Source of the DNA: an uncultured Alphaproteobacteria bacterium
Lineage (GTDB): Bacteria > Pseudomonadota > Alphaproteobacteria > RF32 > CAG-239
Assembly: GCA_944391315.1 (NCBI GenBank)
Contig: CALXTD010000013.1
Coordinates: forward strand, 1-44,827
Length of the DNA stretch: 44,827 nucleotides
Direction of reading: 5' to 3'
Shown piece after piece: positions 1-8,814 of this stretch. A model generated the notes under the pieces. The model saw only the letters and a list, made by a program, of their open reading frames with translations, was not told the origin of the DNA and did not search any database. A program made the translations under genes and the position numbers. Numbering within the stretch: position 1 is the first letter of the stretch; every line of letters begins with the position of its first letter.

Positions 1-249
1 CTACAAAAAGATATGGATAAATACCTTGAGATTGATGCTGAAACTGATGAAATACTAGCAAATATCGCAGAAATAGCAGCAAATGTAGGAAAATTCTTAA
101 AAAGTCCGATTATTTCTGAAAAAAGAGACATTTTGAAATTAATATTATCGGACTGCAAAACTGAAGGAAAAAATATAGCGTTTTCAATAGTTAAGCCATT
201 CAATGAACTACTAAAAACGCCAGAAACTGATAAATGGTGCCGCCGATAA
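1..249 (+). CDS. C-terminal end of a site-specific (probably serine) recombinase, 5' truncated by window
   Basis: The frame is open from base 1 to the TAA at 247-249, so the gene starts to the left of the window; about 82 residues are visible. The stretch 'SEKRDILKLILSDCKTEGKNI' followed by 'FSIVKPFNELL' resembles the tail of large serine recombinases, where an Arg/Leu-rich helix leads to a 'FSLRKPFD'-like ending. The catalytic domain is not visible, so the class (serine or tyrosine) is inferred from this tail alone. The last five codons lie inside the 3' end of the tRNA-Thr gene on the other strand. That is the arrangement expected when an integrative element has entered a tRNA 3' end and its integrase gene borders the attachment site. 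The element would extend leftwards. Confidence 0.55.
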   Translation, partial: LQKDMDKYLEIDAETDEILANIAEIAANVGKFLKSPIISEKRDILKLILSDCKTEGKNIAFSIVKPFNELLKTPETDKWCRR

Positions 250-309
250 GAATCGGACTTACGACCCCGTCATTACCAATGACGTGCTCTACCACTGAGC
301 TACGGCGGC
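235..309 (-). tRNA. tRNA-Thr (anticodon GGU)
   Basis: Read on the minus strand this 75-nt sequence folds as a complete cloverleaf. The 7-bp acceptor stem is perfect (GCCGCCG with CGGCGGC). The D arm is GCTC-AGTGGTA-GAGC. The anticodon stem CGTCA/TGACG carries the 7-nt loop TTGGTAA, giving anticodon GGT (Thr, ACC/ACT codons). The variable loop has five bases and the T arm is GTAAG-TCCGATT-CTTAT. Discriminator A is followed by an encoded CCA (bases 237-235 with A at 238). The recombinase gene on the opposite strand ends inside its 3' end, so the tRNA gene is a candidate attachment site that has been kept intact. Confidence 0.96.
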
Positions 310-384
310 GCATTGCAGATGAAACATACAAAACTCCGAAACAAAAATCAAGCATAATTTTGCAAAATTCATAACTTTTTTTGA

Positions 385-413
385 CTGACAATTCAAAAAT
401 TAGGGAATAGAAT
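385..413 (+). promoter_or_regulatory. Probable sigma-70 promoter for the META lipoprotein gene
   Basis: CTGACA (385-390) and TAGAAT (408-413) are separated by 17 bp; the -10 matches the consensus at five of six positions. Transcription would start near 420, leaving a short leader with the strong ribosome binding site GGAGGAAGG just before the ATG at 447. Confidence 0.5.
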
Positions 414-446
414 AGCTCTATCACATAATTATTAGGAGGAAGGACT

Positions 447-842
447 ATGAAAAAACTTTTTGCATTCTTTTTTGTTTTGGCCGCTTTGACAGGCTGCACC
501 AAGGCCGAAGCCGACTTAACCGGAAAGAATTATAAACTTGTTGACGCTGATTCAAAAGTTGAAATTACTTTAGGATTCGCAAAGGATGAAAATCGCTATT
601 ACGGTAAGGCCGTTAATAATTATTTCGGAACCTATAAAGTTCAGGGCGCAGAAATCAGTTTTAGCCCGGCCGGTTCAACCATGATGGCCGCTCCGGAAGA
701 TATGATGATGGCTGAGGCTGCATATTTCCAGTTTTTGCCGCAGGTACAGGTTTTCAAGCTTGAAGGAAAACTCTTGACCTTAACGGCTGAAAACGGCAAG
801 ACCATGGTCTTTGAAGAGACCGCTGCTCCGGCAGAAGAATAA
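447..842 (+). CDS. META-domain (HslJ-like) lipoprotein
   Basis: 131 residues. A lipoprotein signal peptide with the lipobox LTGC (Cys at about residue 17) predicts lipid anchoring in the envelope. The mature part resembles the META/HslJ fold: an opening 'LTGKNYKL' strand, 'KVEITLGF', a G-K/N-Y segment, then 'STMMAAPEDMMMAEAAYFQFL', which parallels the 'TrMACp..lm..E..fl..L' signature of the family, and a closing 'GKTMVFEE' strand. META proteins are linked to stress and antibiotic tolerance in some bacteria, but the molecular role here is unknown. The start is fixed by the ribosome binding site GGAGGAAGG. The next gene begins 16 bp after the stop and probably shares the transcript. Confidence 0.75.
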   Translation: MKKLFAFFFVLAALTGCTKAEADLTGKNYKLVDADSKVEITLGFAKDENRYYGKAVNNYFGTYKVQGAEISFSPAGSTMMAAPEDMMMAEAAYFQFLPQVQVFKLEGKLLTLTAENGKTMVFEETAAPAEE

Positions 843-858
843 GGAAAAGGACTGAATT

Positions 859-1215
859 ATGGCTGAGCCACTACCCCCGCAAGAACAATTTTTTCCGCTA
901 TTGGTAGAAAGTTATATTCGCCTTGAAACGGTTATAACTTGTATAAAAAATGAAGACGCCGGCAATGAATATAAAGCCTTGCCGACAAAGTTCAAAATTG
1001 CGGAAGAATACTATAAGCAGATTGTCGATAATGAGATCCAGTCGCCGCTTTTGGGCCTAAAGCTTGATTACGATTCGGCAAGCTCAATTTTAACCGTTGA
1101 GCCTGATAATTTTGTTTTGGAACTTTATAAAAACAAGATTATGCGCGAGGTAGCACTCAAACAGTCCATAGATTTTCAGCAACGATATTCAAAATTCATT
1201 ACGTTGGTTGAATAA
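859..1215 (+). CDS. Conserved-looking small protein of unknown function
   Basis: 118 residues, no signal peptide or membrane segment, so probably cytoplasmic. It is mostly helical-looking with a mix of acidic and basic residues ('YKALPTKFKIAEEYYKQIVD', then 'FVLELYKNKIMREVALKQSI'). No family is recognised. It has its own purine-rich ribosome binding site (AAGGAAAAGG upstream of 859), follows the META lipoprotein with a 16-bp gap and is closed by a strong terminator at 1221-1260, so the two genes probably form a small operon. Codon use matches the neighbours, which supports it being a real gene. Confidence 0.7.
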   Translation: MAEPLPPQEQFFPLLVESYIRLETVITCIKNEDAGNEYKALPTKFKIAEEYYKQIVDNEIQSPLLGLKLDYDSASSILTVEPDNFVLELYKNKIMREVALKQSIDFQQRYSKFITLVE

Positions 1216-1220
1216 GAAAA

Positions 1221-1260
1221 ACGGCCGAGAAGAAAAACTTCAAGGCCGTATTTTTTTTTT
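1221..1260. terminator. Bidirectional intrinsic terminator
   Basis: ACGGCC (1221-1226) pairs with GGCCGT (1244-1249), and inside it GAAG (1229-1232) pairs with CTTC (1238-1241). The plus strand continues into ten T's (1251-1260). Read on the minus strand the hairpin is followed by TTTTTCTTATT, so it can end both the 859-1215 gene and trpS, which converge on it. Confidence 0.85.
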
Positions 1261-1287
1261 ACGAGTTGCACCGATTCGCTGTCTGGT

Positions 1288-2304
1288 TTATCTGCTGAAC
1301 ACAGCATCTTTCAAGCGTTTTAGCGTGGCTTGTGCAGCCGGACGAGCTTTTTCAGCACCTTTTTGCAGCATATCTTCAACCTCGTTAAAGTTTGCCATAT
1401 AGTAATTGTACTTTTCGCGAGCTTCTTTAATCTCGGCAATCACAGCGTCAAGCAACATATTTTTGATGTGACCATAGCCGAGTTTTCCCTGCCGCAAACC
1501 ATCGCCCATTTCTTTAAGCTGCTCAGGCGTTGCGATTGATTTATAAATTTCATAAACCAAAATCTCATCAGGATTCTTTGGCTCTTCCATTGGGCGAGAG
1601 TCGGTTTTAATCGAGAAAATGGCTTTTTTAATCGACTTATCATCTTCAAATAAGGGAATAACATTGCCATAAGATTTGCTCATCTTACGTCCGTCAACAC
1701 CGGGGACAACGGCAACATTGTCGTCAAAATAATAAGTTGGCAGTTTCAAAAGCTCTTTGTTGTAATGAGCGTTAATGGCGCCGGCAATATCACGAGCGAT
1801 TTCAACATGCTGAACCTGATCTTTGCCGACAGGGACAATGTCGGAATCATAAGCCAAGATATCAGCAGCCATGAGGGTTGGATAGGTATAAAGCCCCATG
1901 TTGATGCCGTCATCATCAGGCTTTCCTGCTTCCCGATTCTTATCGACCGCAGCTTTGTAGGCATGAGCCTTGTTCATAAACCCTTTAGGGGTATAAGCAT
2001 AAAGAATGGTTGTGATTTCAGGAATTTCAGGAATATCTGACTGGCGGAAGAAAAAAGACTTTTCGGGATTAAGCCCGCTGGCCAAATAGATACAAGCAAT
2101 CTCTTTGGTTTTAGCATTAAGCACTTCAGGATTTTTCTCAGCATTAATAGCGTGATAATCCGCAATAAACATATAATGTTTTCCGCCCTGTTCAAGAGCA
2201 TTGTTGCCAAGGGCAACCGCAGGTTTTATTGCGCCGAGATAATTGCCCAAATGCGGCGTTCCGGTCGGTTTAACACCGGTTAAAATCGTTTTTCCTTCAA
2301 ACAT
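1288..2304 (-). CDS. trpS: Tryptophan-tRNA ligase
   Basis: 338 residues, normal for bacterial TrpRS, a class I aminoacyl-tRNA synthetase that charges tRNA-Trp in the cytoplasm. The N-terminus 'ILTGVKPTGTPHLGNYLGAI' carries the HIGH-type signature (PHLGN). The second class I motif appears as 'GRKMSKSYGN' (KMSKS). 'DQVQHVEIARDIA' matches the tryptophan-binding helix region of the family. The gene is divergent from serS, with about 97 bp between the two ATGs that must hold both promoters. No Trp-rich leader peptide is visible upstream. It ends in the shared terminator at 1221-1260. Confidence 0.97.
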   Translation of the reverse strand: MFEGKTILTGVKPTGTPHLGNYLGAIKPAVALGNNALEQGGKHYMFIADYHAINAEKNPEVLNAKTKEIACIYLASGLNPEKSFFFRQSDIPEIPEITTILYAYTPKGFMNKAHAYKAAVDKNREAGKPDDDGINMGLYTYPTLMAADILAYDSDIVPVGKDQVQHVEIARDIAGAINAHYNKELLKLPTYYFDDNVAVVPGVDGRKMSKSYGNVIPLFEDDKSIKKAIFSIKTDSRPMEEPKNPDEILVYEIYKSIATPEQLKEMGDGLRQGKLGYGHIKNMLLDAVIAEIKEAREKYNYYMANFNEVEDMLQKGAEKARPAAQATLKRLKDAVFSR

Positions 2305-2401
2305 TTTATTACATTTCCTAAATTTTGTATTGAAATTATCTGTAAAATTGGTACTCTAAACAACGGTTAAAATCAACAAAAAAACAAATAGGACAATAAA
2401 A

Positions 2402-3685
2402 ATGTTGGATATTAAATACATTATTGAGAATAAAGAACTCGTACAAGAAGGACTTAATAAAAAAGGTTACGCGAATATCATAAGCTTAGACGATTTAATA
2501 TCCCTTCATTCCTCGATTACAAAGTTAAAAACCTCATCTCAGGCCAAGGCGGAAGAAAAAAATAAATTAAGTAATTCCATAAAATCAGCCTCGGCTGAGG
2601 AGCGTCCGGCTATTATTGCTAAGAGCAAAGAACTGGGAGAAGCCTTAAAGCAAGAGCTGGAAGAGCTTGATGCTGAACAGAAAAAATTTGATGAAATCAT
2701 GCTGCGCATGCCAAATATGCCGAGCCCAGACTGTCCGGTTGGCCCTGATGAAAGCGGCAATGTTGTGATTCGCAAAGTTGGCGAGATCCCGCAGTTTAAC
2801 TTCAAACCGCGTGATCATGTTGAGTTAATGGAACTCAATGATTGGGGCGAGATGGAAAGAATAGCCAAAGTCAGCGGCTCCAGAACCTATGCCATCAAAA
2901 ATGACTTGGCTCAGTTGGAATTAGCAATGCACATGATGGTGCTCGACAAGTTACGTGCTCATGGCTTTACGGTGATTACCGTTCCATCAATTTCAAAGGA
3001 AAAGCCATTGTATGGTCAGGGCTACCTGCCATTTTCAAGAGATGAAATTTATTATATGCCGGCCGATGATGTCTATTTGTCGGGTACCGCAGAGCTGATA
3101 TTGAACTCTCTCCGCGCGGATGAAATCATAAACGAGGCTGAATTGCCGATTCTCTATGCCGGATTTTCTCCTTGCTTCCGCCGCGAGGCCGGAGCCGCCG
3201 GAAAAGATACCAGAGGCTTGGTCCGTGTTCACCAGTTTATGAAAACCGAACAATTTGTCATTTGCAAAAATGATATTAATGAGAGCGAAAAATGGCATCA
3301 AACTCTGCTGAAAATATCAGAAGAAGTTTTGCAGGATTTAGAATTGCCTTATCAGGTTTTGGATATCTGCACCGGCGACATGGGCGCACCGAAATATCGT
3401 CAGTATGATTTGGAGGCTTGGGTTCCGTCACAAAATTGCTATCGTGAAACCCATTCTTGCTCCAACATTACCGAATGGCAAGCACGCCGTACAAATTTGC
3501 GTTATCGTGATAATGCCGATGGCAAAGTAAAATATGTCCATACCTTAAACAATACCGGTATCGCCACACCGCGTGCTTTGGTACCGTTTATTGAATGCCA
3601 CCAAAATGAAGACGGTAGCGTCAATATTCCGCAAAAGCTTCGTCCGTATTTGAGTGGAAAAACAAAAATCGGTAAAAATGTATAG
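2402..3685 (+). CDS. serS: Serine-tRNA ligase
   Basis: 427 residues, standard length. The N-terminal ~100 residues form the long charged coiled coil that grips the extra arm of tRNA-Ser ('LKTSSQAKAEEKNKLSNSIK' onward). The class II catalytic core follows, with motif 2 'FRREAGAAGKDTRGLVRVHQF' and motif 3 'NNTGIATPRALVPFIECHQ'. 'TAELILNSLRADEI' and 'DICTGDMGAPKYRQYDLEAW' are typical of SerRS. It charges tRNA-Ser, and also tRNA-Sec where that exists. The ATG at 2402 is preceded by AGGACAATAAAA, an acceptable ribosome binding site. The HD-domain gene starts 27 bp after the stop and may be cotranscribed. Confidence 0.97.
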   Translation: MLDIKYIIENKELVQEGLNKKGYANIISLDDLISLHSSITKLKTSSQAKAEEKNKLSNSIKSASAEERPAIIAKSKELGEALKQELEELDAEQKKFDEIMLRMPNMPSPDCPVGPDESGNVVIRKVGEIPQFNFKPRDHVELMELNDWGEMERIAKVSGSRTYAIKNDLAQLELAMHMMVLDKLRAHGFTVITVPSISKEKPLYGQGYLPFSRDEIYYMPADDVYLSGTAELILNSLRADEIINEAELPILYAGFSPCFRREAGAAGKDTRGLVRVHQFMKTEQFVICKNDINESEKWHQTLLKISEEVLQDLELPYQVLDICTGDMGAPKYRQYDLEAWVPSQNCYRETHSCSNITEWQARRTNLRYRDNADGKVKYVHTLNNTGIATPRALVPFIECHQNEDGSVNIPQKLRPYLSGKTKIGKNV

Positions 3686-3712
3686 ATAATAACTAATAAA
3701 AAAGGAAAGTGC

Positions 3713-4951
3713 ATGAAAAACGTTGTATCAAACCTTCTCGGATTTATGACCAAAATAGAAAATTATTATGGACAGGAGATTTCATCAACGAACAAAGCCG
3801 GAGAAAAGGAGTACCAGTCCTCACAGGCTTTGAAATTGTGCTTTCTTGGGTATTTGGTTCATCCTTACCTGAAACAAAAAATAAATTTAAGCAAGCTGAT
3901 AAGGCTCTCTTTGGTTGCCAGCCGCTTTATCTCCGACACGCTTTATGATGCCGGCAAAAAGAAGCTTGGCGCCAAAGAGCGCGCTTATGTTTTAGACCGC
4001 GCCGAACAAGCCGATGCTGTTCTGGAAAGAAAGACTGAAACATTAAGCGAGGCACTGACGGACATTCTTGAGCAAAAAAGCCTTGAGAGCCGCCTGATAA
4101 TGTTTTTTGGGCGCTGGATTAACCGCTGGGAAGAAATTGCTTCTAAGAAAAATTGGGAACATAAAACCGATTTCAGAGAAAAGCCTTATGAGAGCTTGAC
4201 CTCGGTCAAAAAGCTTGAAGAACCTTTTGTTGAGGAGGCGTTTTCTTACCTAAATAAAAGAATATACGAGGTTTTATCGGCCGAAGGCATAGAGTTGGCT
4301 GCGCCCAAAATCAAACATTCTCCATTTACGGAAAATCTGCTCGACTTCATGACACATATTGATGATTTGAGCCAAACCCAGCGTGATAATCTTATGGCTG
4401 ATGGCCGCAGAGAAACCGATGCCGATCATATCATCAAACTTATGTGGTGGATAATGGTAGCTTTGCCACATCTGCAAAAGAAGTATGATGAAGACAAGTT
4501 GTTTGAATTAGCCTTGGTGCATGATATTGTAGAAGCACGCTGCGGAGACATTCCGTTGTCTTTGCAACACAGCGATGCCGGAATAAAGCTGCAAAAAATT
4601 CAAAACGAGTGGGAGGCGATTATGTACTTCCGTGCGATATTGCCGCCACCGTTAAACAACCTGACTTATAACTTGTTTGAAGAATATGAAACCAAGGAAA
4701 CGCCGGAGAGCAAAGTCGTTTGGGCACTGGACAAGCTAGACGCCAACTGGCAGGCCAATCTCTATAATGGCGGTGACGTCACTTATTGGGGCAAATACCC
4801 GAACGGTGAGGTTTACTATCAACTGGCCTTAACGCGCAAACCTTTGGTCACTGAAATGGGCGAACCTTTGTTGAAGGAGCTTGAGGATGAAACCATCAGC
4901 ACTTCGCAGAAAAATATGGAATCCTGCGGCATAAAGGTTGCTAATTTATAA
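3713..4951 (+). CDS. HD-domain metal-dependent phosphohydrolase (YfbR/HDDC2-like C-terminal domain)
   Basis: 412 residues. The N-terminal ~190 residues are charged and unrecognised. The C-terminal half is an HD domain: a first His in 'RETDADHIIKLMWW' (about residues 230-243), the HD pair with downstream Glu in 'LVHDIVEARCGDIP', and a last Asp in 'VVWALDKLDANWQ'. This order (H...HD...D) and the 'HDiaEa..GDi' wording are those of the YfbR/HDDC2 5'-deoxynucleotidase-like subfamily, so hydrolysis of a nucleotide monophosphate is plausible but not shown. Full-length enzymes of that subfamily have only about 200 residues, so the N-terminal extension is unusual. The ribosome binding site AGGAAAG precedes the ATG. 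It lies 27 bp downstream of serS and converges on pntB. Confidence 0.75.
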   Translation: MKNVVSNLLGFMTKIENYYGQEISSTNKAGEKEYQSSQALKLCFLGYLVHPYLKQKINLSKLIRLSLVASRFISDTLYDAGKKKLGAKERAYVLDRAEQADAVLERKTETLSEALTDILEQKSLESRLIMFFGRWINRWEEIASKKNWEHKTDFREKPYESLTSVKKLEEPFVEEAFSYLNKRIYEVLSAEGIELAAPKIKHSPFTENLLDFMTHIDDLSQTQRDNLMADGRRETDADHIIKLMWWIMVALPHLQKKYDEDKLFELALVHDIVEARCGDIPLSLQHSDAGIKLQKIQNEWEAIMYFRAILPPPLNNLTYNLFEEYETKETPESKVVWALDKLDANWQANLYNGGDVTYWGKYPNGEVYYQLALTRKPLVTEMGEPLLKELEDETISTSQKNMESCGIKVANL

Positions 4952-4958
4952 TAAGAAT

Positions 4959-6314
4959 CTATTGTTCAAGAACCGAGGTAATTTCCTCGGTTACTTTTTT
5001 GGCATCGCCATAAAGCATAAAAGTATTCGATGCATAAAACAGCGGGTTGTCCACACCGGAATAGCCTGTTGCCAAAGAGCGTTTAACAAAAAAGACGGTT
5101 TTTGCTTTACCGACCTCAAGCACCGGCATTCCGAAAATGGGTGAAGAGCTATCCGTTTTTGCCAATGGATTGGTCACATCATTTGCGCCGATAACATAGG
5201 CCACGTCAGCCGTAGCAAACTCGCGGTTTATGGCTTCTAGCTCAAACACATCTTCATAAGGGACATTAGCTTCGGCCAGCAAAACATTCATATGCCCCGG
5301 CATACGACCGGCCACCGGATGAATGGCAAATTTAACCTCAACATTATATTTTGAGACAAGAACTTCGGCCATCTCTTTCAGAATATGCTGTGCCTGAGCA
5401 ACCGCCATACCATACCCCGGAACAATAATCACTTTCGAGGCATTTTCCATGATAAAAGCGGCATCTTGCGGATCACCGGCTTTGGCTTGCTGATTTGCTT
5501 CTTGAACAGAAGTGGCTGAATTTTCACCAAGAGAGCCAAAGATAACAGACATCAAAGAGCGATTCATGGCCTTTGTCATGATATAAGAGAGAATAGCGCC
5601 ACTCGCACCGACAATAGCCCCGACAATAATCAGCAAGATATTATTAAGCGAGAAGCCGATGCCAACGGCCGCCCAACCGGAATAAGAATTAAGGATAGAT
5701 ATAACAATCGGCATATCCGCACCGCCAATCGGCAAAACAAGAGTAACCCCGAGCACCAGAGAGGCAACGGCAAGCAGATAAAAAGGCTCAATCTGACCGG
5801 TAATTACAAAATGAGCGCAGGAGGCAATCACCAAAAGCGCCAACATCAGATTAAACGTCCGTTGCAGCGGAAAATGTAAAGGCTTGGCTGAAATGAGTCC
5901 TTGCAGCTTTGCAAAAGCAAGGATTGAACCGGAAAAAGCAATAGCGCCGATAAGCAAGCCGATAGCATTTTCGACATAGAGCGCTGAACCGGATAAGATT
6001 TCGGCAAGAGAGATGAGTACGGCTGACAAGCCGCCCAAACCATTAAATGCCGCAATCATTTGGGGCAGGGCCGTCATTTTAACTTTGAGCGCAAAATAAG
6101 AGCCGATAAGCGCACCGACAATCAGAGCCAATCCCACCCATAGCGTATCGCTGACAAGGGATGAAAATAGTGTTGCGCCAATGGCAAGAAGCATGCCAAA
6201 TATACCGAGCAAATTACCTTTTCTGGCCGTATCAGGCGCGGCCAAGCTGCGAATAGAGAGAATGAACAACACCGCCGATAAAAGATAAGAAATGAGTAAC
6301 AAAGAATTAGTCAT
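4959..6314 (-). CDS. pntB: NAD(P) transhydrogenase, subunit beta
   Basis: 451 residues. This is the membrane plus NADP(H)-binding subunit of the proton-translocating transhydrogenase, which uses the proton gradient to reduce NADP+ with NADH. The N-terminal ~270 residues are a run of hydrophobic helices (domain II). The C-terminal ~180 residues are domain III, with the Rossmann motif '[15 protein letters not shown]', then '[20 protein letters not shown]' and '[13 protein letters not shown]', all characteristic of PntB. Its start overlaps the end of pntAB by 8 bp, indicating translational coupling. It is the last gene of the operon and converges on the HD-domain gene with a gap of only 7 bp; no separate terminator is obvious in that gap. 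Confidence 0.96.
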   Translation of the reverse strand: MTNSLLLISYLLSAVLFILSIRSLAAPDTARKGNLLGIFGMLLAIGATLFSSLVSDTLWVGLALIVGALIGSYFALKVKMTALPQMIAAFNGLGGLSAVLISLAEILSGSALYVENAIGLLIGAIAFSGSILAFAKLQGLISAKPLHFPLQRTFNLMLALLVIASCAHFVITGQIEPFYLLAVASLVLGVTLVLPIGGADMPIVISILNSYSGWAAVGIGFSLNNILLIIVGAIVGASGAILSYIMTKAMNRSLMSVIFGSLGENSATSVQEANQQAKAGDPQDAAFIMENASKVIIVPGYGMAVAQAQHILKEMAEVLVSKYNVEVKFAIHPVAGRMPGHMNVLLAEANVPYEDVFELEAINREFATADVAYVIGANDVTNPLAKTDSSSPIFGMPVLEVGKAKTVFFVKRSLATGYSGVDNPLFYASNTFMLYGDAKKVTEEITSVLEQ

Positions 6315-6621
6315 GCTGTTTTACCTCCTGCGGCAAAGTTTTTTCTTTTTTCTTAAACATAAGGAGCATGCGTTGCGAGACGATAAATCCGCCAAAAATA
6401 TTGATTGACGCTAAAACCACGGCAATGAGGCCCAAAATTTTTGCCGAACTAAATTCGGTAGCACCGGCAGTAATGAGCGCTCCGAGAACAACCACGCCGG
6501 AAATCGCGTTAGACACACTCATCAAAGGTGAATGCAAAGCCGGTGTCACGCCCCACACCACAAAATAACCGACAAAGCAGGCCAAAACCAGAATAGTCCA
6601 AAGTAAAAAACTGTCTGTCAT
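6307..6621 (-). CDS. pntAB: NAD(P) transhydrogenase, subunit alpha part 2 (membrane segment)
   Basis: 104 residues from the ATG at 6621. This is the small membrane piece that in E. coli is fused to the end of PntA. Three hydrophobic helices are visible: '[19 protein letters not shown]', '[15 protein letters not shown]', and '[20 protein letters not shown]'. '[17 protein letters not shown]' is the family signature. The start at 6621 is preferred because it makes an ATGA overlap with the pntAA stop and has GGAG upstream; an in-frame ATG nine codons further up would lie inside pntAA. Splitting into pntAA, pntAB and pntB is the usual arrangement in Alphaproteobacteria. Confidence 0.94.
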   Translation of the reverse strand: MTDSFLLWTILVLACFVGYFVVWGVTPALHSPLMSVSNAISGVVVLGALITAGATEFSSAKILGLIAVVLASINIFGGFIVSQRMLLMFKKKEKTLPQEVKQHD

Positions 6622-7655
6622 AGCAATTCTCCGTTTTTCATAAAACATACGGCTTTCAAAATATCGTCGTTAAAATCGGTTGGATTTTGCGCCGTCGGCT
6701 TAAAAAAGGTTTGAACAAAGTTATAAATATTGCGGGCAAAAAGTTCGCTGGCCGAATAAGGCAACAGAGCCGCCCCGTTAGAAAGACCGATAATCGAAAC
6801 ATCAAACAATCTAACGATTTTGCTGGCATCAGAGCCTTCAATATTGCCGCCGCTGTCAACCGCCATATCAACCAGAACCGAATTCTTTTTCATTTGTTTT
6901 ATCATGTCTTTGGAGATAAGGCGCGGTGCTTTTTTATCAGGAATTTGCGCTGTTGTAATCACGATATCCGATTGCTTGAGTTGGTTTATAAAATCTTGCG
7001 GATTTTCGTTTTTCAAATATTTTCCACCTAGAGATTCGACCTGTTCTTTGACCTCCAGTCGAACATCTGAAGCCACAACCTGCGCCCCCAGACGTTTGGC
7101 TGTGGCAATGGCTTGCAAACCGGCCACTCCGACCCCAACCACAAAAACTTTTGCCGGAGGTATAGTTCCGGCTGCCGTAATCATAAACGGCACGGCACGA
7201 TTAAAACTGTTTATGGCAACAAGGGCAGCTTTATAACCGGCCAAATTACTTTGAGATGAAAGAACGTCCATATTCTGCGCCCGAGAGATTCTCGGAATAA
7301 GGTTGAGAGCAAAACAAGTGGCTTGCTTTTTGGCTAAATCTGATTTTGAGGCCGTGCGCGATTCGCTCGGAAAAAGAGCAACGATGGCGCAGCCGTTTTT
7401 CATAAGCGAAATTTCTTTAGGCTGCGGGGCATTGATTTTAAGGATGATATCAGCTGATTTGTAGACTTCTTTGGCTGAAGATATGATTTTGGCACCGGCT
7501 TGACGGTAGTCATCATCATTAAAGCCGGATTCGCTCCCTGCGTCAGATTGAATATGAACCTCAAATCCGAGGGAGGTAAATTTTTTGACGGTTTCGGGCG
7601 TTGCGGCCACGCGGGTTTCATTAGTTAAAATTTCTTTAGGAACGGCAATAATCAT
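6618..7655 (-). CDS. pntAA: NAD(P) transhydrogenase, subunit alpha part 1 (NAD(H)-binding)
   Basis: 345 residues from the ATG at 7655. This soluble domain I binds NAD(H) and passes hydride to domain III on PntB. The start '[20 protein letters not shown]' is the standard PntA/alanine dehydrogenase opening and has GAGG upstream; the frame is open 38 codons further but that part has no family character. The NAD site is visible as '[21 protein letters not shown]' followed by '[10 protein letters not shown]'. '[16 protein letters not shown]' is also conserved. It is first in the pntAA-pntAB-pntB operon and divergent from the chromate-type transporter genes. Confidence 0.95.
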   Translation of the reverse strand: MIIAVPKEILTNETRVAATPETVKKFTSLGFEVHIQSDAGSESGFNDDDYRQAGAKIISSAKEVYKSADIILKINAPQPKEISLMKNGCAIVALFPSESRTASKSDLAKKQATCFALNLIPRISRAQNMDVLSSQSNLAGYKAALVAINSFNRAVPFMITAAGTIPPAKVFVVGVGVAGLQAIATAKRLGAQVVASDVRLEVKEQVESLGGKYLKNENPQDFINQLKQSDIVITTAQIPDKKAPRLISKDMIKQMKKNSVLVDMAVDSGGNIEGSDASKIVRLFDVSIIGLSNGAALLPYSASELFARNIYNFVQTFFKPTAQNPTDFNDDILKAVCFMKNGELL

Positions 7656-7740
7656 CTTGACCTCAGCAAAGCATGATACTAAATTCGAACAAGATATTAT
7701 ATAATGCAATAAGTTAATAAAAATAGTAGGATAAGCAAAA

Positions 7741-8286
7741 ATGCTGCAATTATTTTTAACATTTTTCAAAATCGGACTATTTACCTTTGGCGGTGGCTAT
7801 GCGATGTTGCCACTGTTACAAGATGAAATTGTGCGCCGCCACAAATGGGCCACGGAGGATGAACTTTTGGACTATTACGCGGTTGGGCAAAGCACGCCGG
7901 GGATAATCTCGGTGAATGTGGCAACCTTTATCGGCTATCGTCAATATGGCGTGTTGGGCGGAATTTTAACCACGCTGGCCATAATCATGCCTTCTTTCAT
8001 CATTATTACCTTGATTGCAACCATCTTAGACAAATTCATGGACAACAAATATTTGACTCACGCCTTTGCCGGAATTCGCTTGGCCGTGAGCGCCTTGATA
8101 TTAGACACGGTCATCGGCTTATGGAAAAAGAGCGTTAATAACCGCTTGGGCTATGTGATATTTGCCCTTGCCGCGATTAGTGTCTTGTTTTTGAATGTTT
8201 CGGCGGTGCTGGTTGTCATTGTCGCCGGAGCTGCTGGCTATATCACCCATCGGGTAAAATCTTCTGCTAAAAAGGAGAAAGCCTGA
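7741..8286 (+). CDS. CHR-family (chromate-type) transporter, first half-size subunit
   Basis: 181 residues, one CHR domain. The opening 'FKIGLFTFGGGYAMLPLLQ' and 'VGQSTPGIISVNVATFIGYR' are signatures of the chromate ion transporter family. About five to six hydrophobic helices are present. Half-size CHR proteins usually occur as tandem pairs that together make one transporter, and the stop of this gene overlaps the ATG of a second CHR gene (TGATG at 8284-8288), so the two are probably translated and assembled together. Family members export chromate or transport other oxyanions; the substrate here cannot be told from sequence. Confidence 0.88.
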   Translation: MLQLFLTFFKIGLFTFGGGYAMLPLLQDEIVRRHKWATEDELLDYYAVGQSTPGIISVNVATFIGYRQYGVLGGILTTLAIIMPSFIIITLIATILDKFMDNKYLTHAFAGIRLAVSALILDTVIGLWKKSVNNRLGYVIFALAAISVLFLNVSAVLVVIVAGAAGYITHRVKSSAKKEKA

Positions 8287-8804
8287 TGATATACGCCATT
8301 TTGTTTGTTCAGTTTTTTAAGATAGGGCTGTTTGCGATTGGCGGCGGCTTGGTTACCGTCCCGTTTTTGTTTGATTTGGCCGAGCATTATCCCTGGTTTA
8401 CGGCGGCCGAATTAGCCGATATGATAGCCATTTCCGAGTCCACTCCGGGGCCTTTGGGGGTAAATATGGCAACTTATGCTGGTTTTAAGGCCGCAGGCGT
8501 TTTCGGTGGAGCTATTGCGACCATAGGTCTGACTTTTCCTTCAGTCGTGATTATCATCTTAATTGCCAAGCTATTAAAAAAATTCAAGGACAACCCAAAT
8601 GTTCGGAGCATTTTAACCGGTATCCGACCGGCGGTAATTGCGCTCATATGCTTTGCCGGCTGGGAGATATTAAAAATATCGGTCAGAAATTGGCAAGACG
8701 GCATAATTTTTGTTTTATTTTTAGCGGCAATACATTATTATAAAAGAAGCCCGATTCTTTATATCATCATAGCAGCAATTATCGGGGTTGCGCTCAAACT
8801 TTAA
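8286..8804 (+). CDS. CHR-family (chromate-type) transporter, second half-size subunit
   Basis: 172 residues with the same CHR domain as its neighbour: 'FKIGLFAIGGGLVTVPFLF', then 'IAISESTPGPLGVNMATYAG' and 'GLTFPSVVIIILIAKLLKK'. The P-G-P-x-G-V-N-M-A-T motif is the classic CHR hallmark. It starts on the last base of the preceding CHR gene, the layout of a two-gene antiparallel transporter. An AAGGAG ribosome binding site for the next gene overlaps its stop, so the three genes are likely one transcript. The substrate is unknown. Confidence 0.88.
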   Translation: MIYAILFVQFFKIGLFAIGGGLVTVPFLFDLAEHYPWFTAAELADMIAISESTPGPLGVNMATYAGFKAAGVFGGAIATIGLTFPSVVIIILIAKLLKKFKDNPNVRSILTGIRPAVIALICFAGWEILKISVRNWQDGIIFVLFLAAIHYYKRSPILYIIIAAIIGVALKL

Positions 8805-8814
8805 GGAGAACAGC

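Noticed and set aside
1208-1402. Plus-strand open frame across the terminator and the trpS end
   Set aside because: It spans a strong terminator and the real trpS coding sequence on the other strand.
7656-7769. Upstream extension of pntAA by 38 codons
   Set aside because: The extension is not family-like; the ATG at 7655 has GAGG upstream and the standard N-terminus.
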